Under the pieces are notes generated by a model. That model saw nothing but the letters and a program-made list of their open reading frames with translations. It searched no databases and was not told the origin of the DNA. 25,049 nucleotides of DNA from CAYLJO01 sp964383905 (GTDB lineage Bacteria > Acidobacteriota > Blastocatellia > Pyrinomonadales > Pyrinomonadaceae). Positions 9,428 through 16,209 of this stretch are shown in pieces (within the stretch, counting starts at the first letter, position 1; each line of letters begins with the position of its first letter). The DNA is taken from positions 1 through 25,049 of the forward strand of contig CAYLJO010000087.1 in assembly GCA_964383905.1 (NCBI GenBank), in the 5' to 3' direction. A program made the position numbers and the translations under genes.

Positions 9428-9861
9428 TGCTTGTCCTTTCTGAGTTCGTCAACGCTACGGTTTGGCACAAGATCACGTTTGGCCAGCCGGTTCTTCATCA
9501 TCATCACGATGATGATGCCGATTACCAAATACAAGGCCCCGGTAATGACAAACCCGAGCGCGTATTTGGCCGGCTGGCTCAAGGCGGTGTTCGCAAACGC
9601 CGTGGAGACTAAAAAGGCTACCGCCACGTTGAGAAACGCAAATCCGACGGCGGCGACCACGCCGCCGATGCCGATCAGTACTCCACCGCGGATGTAAGCG
9701 TTGGCATCCTCCTTGACTTCTACCTTCAGTAAAGTGAGCTTCGTGTCCAAAAGCTCCATCACGTCATCGCCCAGACGCCCGAACAACGCGGGCAGACTCT
9801 CAATATCTGCACGCGTCGCGGGCGCGGGCGCGGCGGCTGTATTCTTCTCAATATTTGCCAT
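9406..9861 (-). CDS. Phage holin superfamily / YqjE-like membrane protein (DUF1469)
   Basis: This is a 151-aa inner-membrane protein with the pattern of the Phage_holin_3_6 (DUF1469, YqjE) family. It has an N-terminal amphipathic helix (about 21-57, FGRLGDDVMELLDTKLTLLK), two close membrane spans (about 59-88 and 98-122), and a basic cytoplasmic tail. Despite the family name it is a housekeeping envelope protein and no phage genes are nearby. A strong Shine-Dalgarno (plus-strand CCTCCTCCTT, 9870-9879) sits 8 nt before ATG 9861. It lies between the DUF883 gene and the DUF3618-like gene on the same strand. Confidence 0.87.
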   Translation of the reverse strand: MANIEKNTAAAPAPATRADIESLPALFGRLGDDVMELLDTKLTLLKVEVKEDANAYIRGGVLIGIGGVVAAVGFAFLNVAVAFLVSTAFANTALSQPAKYALGFVITGALYLVIGIIIVMMMKNRLAKRDLVPNRSVDELRKDKQWLKKEI

Positions 9862-9960
9862 CGCTCGTGCCTCCTCCTTGCCTGCTGGTATTCGTGCCTC
9901 GGGTCACGGGCTCCGAGAGATCGGCTCTACCGCGAAGCCCGTCACACGAAACCTTCTCTC

Positions 9961-10410
9961 TTAACGACGGCTGCCGCGGATCAAAAGCCCGATGACGAAA
10001 CCCGCGGCCGCGGAGATCAGGATCGCCTGGCCCGGGTTCTGCCGCGCATACTCTTTAGCGTTGTTGGCCACCTCGTTAAAATCTGTGTTCTGAAGGTCTT
10101 TGATCTTGTCGCCGACCACAGACACCTTGTCACTGACGTAGTCCTTCGCCTGCGAAGCAGCGCCGGCGATCTTCTGGCCGTACTCCTGAGCCGTGGCCGC
10201 CAGCCCGGGGGCCGCTCCCGTGCCGGCGCCCTGCCCGCCGCCGCCGGGCGTGAGCCCCTGGCTGCTACCGCCGCCGCCCGTTGACCCGGTGCTCGACCCG
10301 CGCGTTGTCCCGGCATCAGTCGCACCCGTTCCTGCCCCGCCCGTCGAACCCGGCGTGGAAAATCCGCCCTGTCCTGAAGTTGATCCGCCTGTCGGTCTAT
10401 TCTGTGACAT
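9961..10410 (-). CDS. DUF883 (YqjD/ElaB-like) membrane-anchored protein
   Basis: The 149-aa product has a Gly/Ser/Thr-rich flexible N-terminus (about 1-68), an amphipathic helix (about 70-120, containing AKDYVSDKVSVVGDKIKD), and the C-terminal anchor NPGQAILISAAAGFVIG ending LLIRGSRR, which is the hallmark of DUF883. In E. coli, YqjD and ElaB are tail-anchored inner-membrane proteins of stationary phase, and YqjD was reported to bind ribosomes; whether this protein does so is inference. The Gly-rich N-terminus is unlike E. coli YqjD. GAGGAGAA (plus-strand 10417-10424) lies 6 nt upstream of ATG 10410. It is the first gene of the three-gene minus-strand operon. Confidence 0.85.
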   Translation of the reverse strand: MSQNRPTGGSTSGQGGFSTPGSTGGAGTGATDAGTTRGSSTGSTGGGGSSQGLTPGGGGQGAGTGAAPGLAATAQEYGQKIAGAASQAKDYVSDKVSVVGDKIKDLQNTDFNEVANNAKEYARQNPGQAILISAAAGFVIGLLIRGSRR

Positions 10411-10697
10411 ATCGTGTTCTCCTCAAAAATAGATTGATCTGCAAATTTGCATGAACATGCATTTATCCCTTAGATAAAAATTGCCGTTCCCATTGCAATT
10501 TAGCAAACAATGTGCCGATGCCGCCCCGACGCGCACGAGGTCAGCAAAAAAGCGCGCCCGCGCACAGCCGATCCCGGCCACACGCCTCCTGATCTTGTTG
10601 CGAAAAGGTACGAGATAAGATAGCGCAAAGGTCGGGAACAGTACAGGGCGCAGCGTCAGTTTTCCTGGAACCGGGCCCGGCTTGACAGCGTAACACC

Positions 10698-10726
10698 TTG
10701 ACATCGCAACATGAATTTGGTAAGTA
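10698..10726 (+). promoter_or_regulatory. Candidate promoter for the TetR/export locus
   Basis: A perfect -35 hexamer TTGACA (10698-10703) is followed after 17 nt by TAAGTA (10721-10726), which matches the -10 consensus only at its first two bases and lies inside the palindrome. The weak -10 makes this tentative, but the position relative to the operator is what autorepression would need. Confidence 0.4.
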
Positions 10727-10737
10727 AGTACTTACTT
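10722..10737. promoter_or_regulatory. Perfect 16-bp palindrome, probable TetR operator
   Basis: AAGTAAGTACTTACTT is identical to its reverse complement. It lies 28 nt before the GTG start of the tetR-family gene and overlaps the expected -10 position of the TTGACA promoter. A palindrome of this size next to a TetR-family gene is the usual arrangement for autorepression, and it would also control the downstream export genes. Confidence 0.75.
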
Positions 10738-10765
10738 TCAAACTGTCGGAGAAACGGATCATTTT

Positions 10766-11521
10766 GTGAGTAAGCACACCGAAACATTGACCACCGCCAC
10801 GCCCGCGCCGCCGATTAACCCTCGGATGGCCGGCGAAGAAAGGCGGTTGCAGATCGTGCGCGTCGCCATGACTCTCTTTTCACAGCGGGGCTTTCGCGGG
10901 ACGACGACCAAGGAGATCGCGCAGGCCGCGGGCGTCTCCGAGGCGATCATTTTTCGCCATTTCGCCACTAAAGAAGAGCTTTACACGGCGATCCTCGACC
11001 ACAAGGCCTGTGCCGGCTGCATGGCGGACCCGCGCGATGTGGTCGCCAGTGCGATCAAGCACAAGGACGACCGCGCGGTCTTTGAAGGCCTTGCCGTTGA
11101 GATGATGCGGCACTACGAGCAGGACATGGAGTTTTGGCGCCTTTTAACCCATGCCGCGCTCGAAGGGCATCAACTGGCGGAGATGTTCTGGGAAAGAAAC
11201 GTGCGCATGATGTACGAGTTCCTGGGCGCATACATCATGGAACGCCAGCGCGACGGCGCGTTCCGTGATGTCGACCCACCGATCATCGTGCGCGCTTTCG
11301 CCGGCATGATTATCCATCACGCTTTGAATAACCACCTATGGGACAAATCACGCCGCCTGCTCGACATCACGAACGAGCGTGCGGCGCGCGAGTTCACCGC
11401 CATTCTCTTAAAGGGCATCGCCACCACCACGGGGCAGGCGTCTCCGCGCGCCGGAACAAGGAAGCGCAGAGGAGCGGCCCCGCGCGTCAATAATAAAAGC
11501 ATTACCAGTAAGAAGAATTAG
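10766..11521 (+). CDS. TetR/AcrR-family transcriptional repressor
   Basis: The 251-aa regulator has a typical TetR N-terminal DNA-binding domain: helix 1 RLQIVRVAMTLFSQRGF (28-43), then the helix-turn-helix TTTKEIAQAAGVSEAIIFRHF (46-66) and KEELYTAI. The C-terminal ligand-binding domain is all-helical and diverged, as usual, and ends in a basic tail (TRKRRG...). A CxxC (Cys82, Cys85) at the start of the ligand domain is uncommon. The GTG start at 10766 is preceded by CGGA at 7 nt; Met21 is a weaker alternative. It probably represses itself and the following efflux genes through the palindrome at 10722-10737 and releases DNA on binding a pump substrate. The adaptor gene begins 5 nt after its stop. 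In E. coli a TetR protein (CecR) heads the ybhGFSR operon, a similar logic. Confidence 0.92.
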   Translation: MSKHTETLTTATPAPPINPRMAGEERRLQIVRVAMTLFSQRGFRGTTTKEIAQAAGVSEAIIFRHFATKEELYTAILDHKACAGCMADPRDVVASAIKHKDDRAVFEGLAVEMMRHYEQDMEFWRLLTHAALEGHQLAEMFWERNVRMMYEFLGAYIMERQRDGAFRDVDPPIIVRAFAGMIIHHALNNHLWDKSRRLLDITNERAAREFTAILLKGIATTTGQASPRAGTRKRRGAAPRVNNKSITSKKN

Positions 11522-11526
11522 ATAAT

Positions 11527-12792
11527 ATGATCTCTCGCCATCCAATAAAACTCTTATTTCTGGTGCTCGCGCTCGCCGCCCTGAGCCTCCTTGCGCTCTC
11601 GTGCCGCGGCTCGTCCAATGCTCAACCGAAAAAGGAGGCGGCAGCCGCCCCGAATGGGTCGCCGGCGCCGGTTGATGTCTCAACCGCGCAGGCCATCTCG
11701 CGCCAGTTACCGCGCTTCTTCGATGCCACCGGCAGCCTTGCCGCCGACGAGCAGACGGATGTCGCCCCGGCAGTCCCGGGCAAGGTCGTCGCCCTCGGCG
11801 TTGATTTGGGCAGCTACGTGCAGCGTGGGGCGATGCTCATCCGCCTTGACGACCGGGACGCACGTATCCGCCTCGATCAGGCGCAGGCGCAGGTCGAGCA
11901 ATCAAAGGCATCGGTGCGACAGGCCGAGGAGCGCATCGGCCTCAAACCGGGCCAGGCGTTCGATCCCTTACGGGTCCCGGACGTTGCCGCGGCGCGCGTT
12001 GCGCTGGATCTCGCCGAGAAGCAGTTGCGCCGCTTCGAGCGGCTGGTCGAATCCGGCGACGTGTCACGCTCGGCCTACGACCAGCAGAAGGCGCAGCGCG
12101 ATCAACTACAGCAGCAGTATGACGTGGCCATCGAACAGGCGCGGCAGAATTACGCCGCCGTCCAGACCGCCCGCGCCGCCGTCACTGCCGCCGAAACGCA
12201 GGTCGCGCAGGCGCGCAAGAATATTGCGGATTCGGTCGTGACATCTCCGATCAGCGGCTACGTCGCCGACCGCCCGGCGGACCTCGGCGAATACCTGTCA
12301 ACGTCTTCGAAGGTCGCAACGATCATGCGCACCAACCCGTTGCGCCTGCGCATCGACATTCCCGAACAGATGGTCGCGGCGGTGCAAACGGGCCAGGGCG
12401 TTTCGGTCTCCGTCAGCGCTTACCCCGACCGCGCGTTCAACGGTCGCGTCGTTCGTATCTCGCCTAATGTCACCGCCACGTCGCGCACCATGACGGTCGA
12501 GGCGGAGGTTGACAACGGCAGCAACCTGCTCAAGCCGGGGCAGTTCGCCACCGTGCGCATTGAGCAGCCACAGACCGAGCCCGCCGTCCTCGTGCCCTCG
12601 CGTGCGGTTCGTACGGAGTCGGATACGAGCCGCGTCTTCGTCATCAAAGACGGTCGCGCCGAGCAGCGTCTGGTGCAGCTGGGACAGGCGGAAGGCGACC
12701 TGGTCGAGATTAAAAGCGGTGTCGCCGCCGGCGAACAGGTGGCGACCAGCAACGTCGAACAGTTGAGCGACGGCGTGGCCGTCCGGCAATAA
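11527..12792 (+). CDS. RND efflux periplasmic adaptor (membrane fusion lipoprotein)
   Basis: The 421-aa product links an RND pump to an outer-membrane channel across the periplasm (AcrA/MdtA family). It starts with an export signal ending LLALSC, and Cys26 could be lipidated, though Ala at -3 is not the best lipobox. The lipoyl-like halves lie around 78-110 (VPGKVVALGVDLGSYVQRG) and 236-270 (TSPISGYVADRPADLGEYL). They flank a long coiled-coil hairpin (about 112-232). A beta-barrel (about 275-350) and a membrane-proximal domain (VLVPSRAVRTESD...) complete the fold. It begins 5 nt after the tetR stop with no strong Shine-Dalgarno, suggesting coupled translation. The RND pump gene follows after an 84-nt gap holding a large inverted repeat. 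Confidence 0.93.
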   Translation: MISRHPIKLLFLVLALAALSLLALSCRGSSNAQPKKEAAAAPNGSPAPVDVSTAQAISRQLPRFFDATGSLAADEQTDVAPAVPGKVVALGVDLGSYVQRGAMLIRLDDRDARIRLDQAQAQVEQSKASVRQAEERIGLKPGQAFDPLRVPDVAAARVALDLAEKQLRRFERLVESGDVSRSAYDQQKAQRDQLQQQYDVAIEQARQNYAAVQTARAAVTAAETQVAQARKNIADSVVTSPISGYVADRPADLGEYLSTSSKVATIMRTNPLRLRIDIPEQMVAAVQTGQGVSVSVSAYPDRAFNGRVVRISPNVTATSRTMTVEAEVDNGSNLLKPGQFATVRIEQPQTEPAVLVPSRAVRTESDTSRVFVIKDGRAEQRLVQLGQAEGDLVEIKSGVAAGEQVATSNVEQLSDGVAVRQ

Positions 12793-12795
12793 TTA

Positions 12796-12859
12796 GTTTA
12801 GTGCTTCGAGTTCCGGGTTTGAAGCTTGAACTCGAAACCCGGAACCCGAAGCCCTAAAC
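12796..12859. repeat. Long intergenic inverted repeat between adaptor and RND pump genes
   Basis: Arms 12796-12820 and 12835-12859 pair over 25 positions with two mismatches, around a 14-nt loop. A competing stem is possible: TTCGAGTTC (12805-12813) with GAACTCGAA (12828-12836). There is no T run after it, so it is unlikely to be a simple terminator. It lies inside the operon, 17 nt before the pump start. The core GTTCCGGGTTT recurs at 21685-21695. Confidence 0.85.
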
Positions 12860-12876
12860 TCGGGACTTATTGAATT

Positions 12877-15800
12877 ATGCAAAAACTTGCTGAAATCTGT
12901 GTCCGCCGCCCGGTCTTTGCGACGATGCTGATTCTGGCCGTCTCGGTGGTCGGCATCTTCTCTTTCTTCTCGCTGGGCGTCGATCTGTTCCCCAAGATTG
13001 ACCTGCCGACCGTCACCGTCACGGTCGTCAACCAGGGCTCGTCGCCGCAGGAGATCGAGACGGAGATCACCGACAAGATCGAAGGCGCGGTCAACACCAT
13101 CAGCGGCATCGACGAGCTGCGCTCGACCTCCGTCGAAGGCGTCTCGCAGGTCTTCGTCACTTTCCTGCTTGATAAGAACGCCGACGTTGCCGCGCAGGAG
13201 GTGCGCGATCACGTCGACCTCGTCATCCCTGACCTGCCGGAAACGGCGGAGAAGCCGGTCGTGCAGAAGCTGGACACGGACGCCGCCCCGGTCTTGCGCA
13301 TCGCCGTCTCCGCGCCGCGCTCCCTGCGCGATGTGACGGACGTCGCCGACCACCAGATCAAGCGGCGCATTGAGAGCCTCAACGGCGTGGGCGACGTCCA
13401 GATCGTCGGCGGGCGCCAGCGCGAAATCGAAATCTGGATCGATCCGGATAAGATGCGTGCTTACAACGTCACGGCCGCCGACGTGGCCGCCGCCGTGCGC
13501 GCGCAGAACCTGGAGGTTCCGGGCGGGCGCGTTAACGAAGGGACGCGCGAGCTGACTGTGCGCACGATGGGCCGCATCGTGAAGCCCGCAGACTTTAACA
13601 ACCTCGTCGTCGCCACGCACGGCACTTACCCGGTCAAGATCAGTGACATCGGCTACGCCGAAGACGGCGCGGAGGAGCAGCGCACCGAAGCGCGGCTGGA
13701 CGGCCAGCCGGCGGTCACGCTCGTCGTCTCGAAACAGTCGGGACAGAATACGGTCGCCGTCGCCGACGCCGTGAAGGCGCGCCTCAAGGAGCTCGCGCCG
13801 ACCCTGCCGAAAGATTTCAGGACCCAGATCGTCGGCGACCAGTCAACCTTCATTAAGGCTTCGCTGGAATCTATTGAGAGGCACCTGGTCGAAGGCGGTT
13901 TGCTCGCCGCCATCGTGGTCTTCTTCTTCCTCTGGAGCATCCGCTCGACGTTCATCGCCGCCATCGCGATCCCGACATCGATCGTCGCTACCTTCGGCGC
14001 GATGGCCGCGCTCGGCTACACGCTGAACCAGATTACGATGCTCGCGCTGACCCTGATGGTCGGCATCGTGATTGATGACGCGATTGTGGTGCTGGAAAAC
14101 ATCTTCCGCTTCGTCGAAGAGAAGGGCGTGCCGCCGTTTCAGGCGGCGATCGAAGGCACCCGCGAGATCGGGCTGGCGGTGATGGCGACGACGCTCAGCC
14201 TCCTCGCGGTATTCCTGCCGGTCGGATTCATGGGTGGCATCGTCGGCCGCTTCATGTCTTCGTTCGGCCTCACCTCGTCCTCGGCCATCGCCGTCTCGCT
14301 GCTGGTCTCATTCACGCTGACGCCGATGCTGGCGGCGCGGCTCATCAAGCGGAAAGAAGATATGCTGCCGGCAGGCACCGGGAGCGAACCCTCCGAGGGC
14401 GATCACGTAGCACTGGCTCAGGAGTCACACGTCGTCGCGGCAGACGCGGAGCCGGAAAAGAATGTCGATGACCTGAGACAGGCGGCGGGCGAAATGCCCA
14501 TCGCAAAGGGTGAGGGCACGGGCGTGCCCGGCGCGGAGCGCAGTTCAAAGGAGTCGCGATTCTACCGCCCGATAGACCGCACTTACACCTGGATGTTGCG
14601 GTGGTCGATGGCCCACCGCTGGATCGTCGTCGCGCTCTGCGCCCTGGTGATCTTCAGCATCGTGCCGCTCTTTATGTTTGTCGGCAAGAACTTTCTACCC
14701 GTGGACGACCAGTCGGAGTTCGAGATCACGGTGCGGGCGCCCGAAGGCTACACGCTGGCGGCCACGTCCGCGCTCGCCGAGCGCATCGCGAAAGAGGTGC
14801 GACAGATGGACGGCGTGACCGACACGCTCGTGACCATCGGCGGCGGGCAGCAGCAGACCGTCAACCTCGCCTCGATCTACGTCAAGCTCAAGCCGATTGA
14901 AGGGCGCCAGCAGGACCAGCAGCGATTGATGGTCCGCGCCCGCGATATTCTGAAGCACTACCCGCAGGAGCTACGTACCAGCGTGCAGCTGGTGGCGGCG
15001 ATCAGCGGCGGCGGCTTCCGTAACTCTGACATTCAGTACGTCATCGGCGGCCCCGACCTCGACAAGCTGTCGAAGTATTCGCAGGACCTGCTGGAGAAGA
15101 TGAAGACGATCCCGGACGTCGTGGACGCCGACACGACGCTGATCGTCGGCAAGCCCGAGCTGCGTGTGGTGATTGATCGCGCGCGGGCGGCGGATCTGGG
15201 TGTCCGTGTCGGCGACATCGCGCAGGCTTTGAACACGCTCGTCGCCGGTCAAAAGGCTTCAACCTTCAACGCCGGCACGGATCAATATGACGTGCGCGTG
15301 CGCGCCACGGGCGAGTTTCGCGCCAGCGCCGAACGCTTGAAACAGATGATCGTTGCGTCCACCAAGCTCGGCTGGGTCAGCCTGGACAACGTGGTGCATA
15401 TCGAAGAAGGCACCGGCCCGTCGGCCATCGATCGCTTGAACCGCGAGCGGCAGGTGACCTTGACGGCCAACGTCAGGCCCGGCGGCTCGCAGTCTGCGGT
15501 CCTCAGCCAGATGAACGAATTTGTCAAAGAGCTCCACGTTGACCCGAGCTACAGCACCGGGCTCGCCGGGCGCTCGAAGGAGCTGGGGCGCTCGGCCTAC
15601 TACTTTCTGCTCGCCTGCCTTTTGTCGTTCATCTTTATGTACATGGTGCTGGCGGCGCAGTTCGAATCGTTCATCCACCCGGTGACGATTCTCTTAACAC
15701 TTCCGCTGGCCATTCCCTTCGGCATCCTCTCGCTGCTCGTGACGGGCCAGACGGTCAACATCTTCTCCGGCCTCGGCCTCCTGTTGCTCTTCGGCGTGGT

Positions 15801-16194
15801 GAAGAAGAACGCCATTCTGCAGATTGATCACACCAACGGGCTGCGCGCGCAGGGCATGGAGCGCCACGACGCGATCATCCAATCAAACCGCGACCGCCTG
15901 CGCCCGATCCTGATGACGACCATCGCGCTCGTCGCAGGGATGATGCCGCTGGTACTCTCCAGCGGGCCGGGTTCGGGAACCAACCGCTCCATCGGCGTGC
16001 TGGTGGTCGGCGGGCAATCGCTCTGCCTGCTGCTCACGCTGCTGGCCGTCCCGGTCTTCTACTCGCTCTTCGACGATCTCGGCAGAAGCCGCGTCTGGGG
16101 GCAGATCGGCGCGAGCGTCAGCCACAGCGTCGCCTGGGCGCGGCGTAAAACGGCCATGGCGGCCACTTCACTCTTCGGTCTCTTCGGCAAGTAA
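12877..16194 (+). CDS. RND multidrug efflux permease (AcrB/HAE1 family)
   Basis: The 1105-aa inner-membrane pump is driven by the proton gradient and should export drugs or other amphiphiles through the adaptor and outer-membrane factor. It has the duplicated RND layout: TM1 (12-34), first periplasmic porter domain (35-337), TM2-TM6 (338-490), TM7 (about 582-604), second porter domain, and TM8-TM12 from about 906. The proton-relay Asp400-Asp401 in GIVIDDAIVVLENI (TM4) and a Lys in GVVKKNAIL (TM10, about 976) are present. LGVDLFPKIDLPTVTV near the N-terminus is the usual opening. A hydrophilic loop of about 65 residues (497-560) between TM6 and TM7 is longer than in AcrB. No good Shine-Dalgarno is seen, but the protein start MQKLAEICVRRPVFA is canonical. 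It is likely part of the tetR operon. Confidence 0.96.
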   Translation: MQKLAEICVRRPVFATMLILAVSVVGIFSFFSLGVDLFPKIDLPTVTVTVVNQGSSPQEIETEITDKIEGAVNTISGIDELRSTSVEGVSQVFVTFLLDKNADVAAQEVRDHVDLVIPDLPETAEKPVVQKLDTDAAPVLRIAVSAPRSLRDVTDVADHQIKRRIESLNGVGDVQIVGGRQREIEIWIDPDKMRAYNVTAADVAAAVRAQNLEVPGGRVNEGTRELTVRTMGRIVKPADFNNLVVATHGTYPVKISDIGYAEDGAEEQRTEARLDGQPAVTLVVSKQSGQNTVAVADAVKARLKELAPTLPKDFRTQIVGDQSTFIKASLESIERHLVEGGLLAAIVVFFFLWSIRSTFIAAIAIPTSIVATFGAMAALGYTLNQITMLALTLMVGIVIDDAIVVLENIFRFVEEKGVPPFQAAIEGTREIGLAVMATTLSLLAVFLPVGFMGGIVGRFMSSFGLTSSSAIAVSLLVSFTLTPMLAARLIKRKEDMLPAGTGSEPSEGDHVALAQESHVVAADAEPEKNVDDLRQAAGEMPIAKGEGTGVPGAERSSKESRFYRPIDRTYTWMLRWSMAHRWIVVALCALVIFSIVPLFMFVGKNFLPVDDQSEFEITVRAPEGYTLAATSALAERIAKEVRQMDGVTDTLVTIGGGQQQTVNLASIYVKLKPIEGRQQDQQRLMVRARDILKHYPQELRTSVQLVAAISGGGFRNSDIQYVIGGPDLDKLSKYSQDLLEKMKTIPDVVDADTTLIVGKPELRVVIDRARAADLGVRVGDIAQALNTLVAGQKASTFNAGTDQYDVRVRATGEFRASAERLKQMIVASTKLGWVSLDNVVHIEEGTGPSAIDRLNRERQVTLTANVRPGGSQSAVLSQMNEFVKELHVDPSYSTGLAGRSKELGRSAYYFLLACLLSFIFMYMVLAAQFESFIHPVTILLTLPLAIPFGILSLLVTGQTVNIFSGLGLLLLFGVVKKNAILQIDHTNGLRAQGMERHDAIIQSNRDRLRPILMTTIALVAGMMPLVLSSGPGSGTNRSIGVLVVGGQSLCLLLTLLAVPVFYSLFDDLGRSRVWGQIGASVSHSVAWARRKTAMAATSLFGLFGK

Positions 16195-16209
16195 GTAGAT
16201 AGTAAAGCT

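Larger units (their letters stand above)
10411..10765. promoter_or_regulatory. Divergent regulatory region between YqjD-like operon and TetR export locus
   Basis: No gene is seen in this 355-nt gap. The left, AT-rich part holds the perfect palindrome TGCAAATTTGCA (10440-10451) overlapping the inverted repeat TGCATG-AA-CATGCA (10448-10461), both upstream of the YqjD-like gene. The right part has two TTGACA hexamers 16 nt apart (10682-10687 and 10698-10703), and then the TetR-type palindrome. No well-matched -10 element is visible for either direction. Confidence 0.6.

Noticed and set aside
9406..9861. Prophage holin
   Set aside because: The holin label is a superfamily name; gene neighbours are DUF883 and DUF3618-like proteins, and no other phage genes are present.
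10440..10517. sigma-E-like promoter (GGAAC ... TCTAA) for the YqjD-like operon
   Set aside because: Both elements exist on the minus strand, but the 11-nt spacing is too short for that promoter class.
12793..13620. 275-codon minus-strand open frame at the start of the RND pump gene
   Set aside because: Antisense shadow of a clear RND gene, with Asp/Arg/His-biased composition typical of mirror frames.
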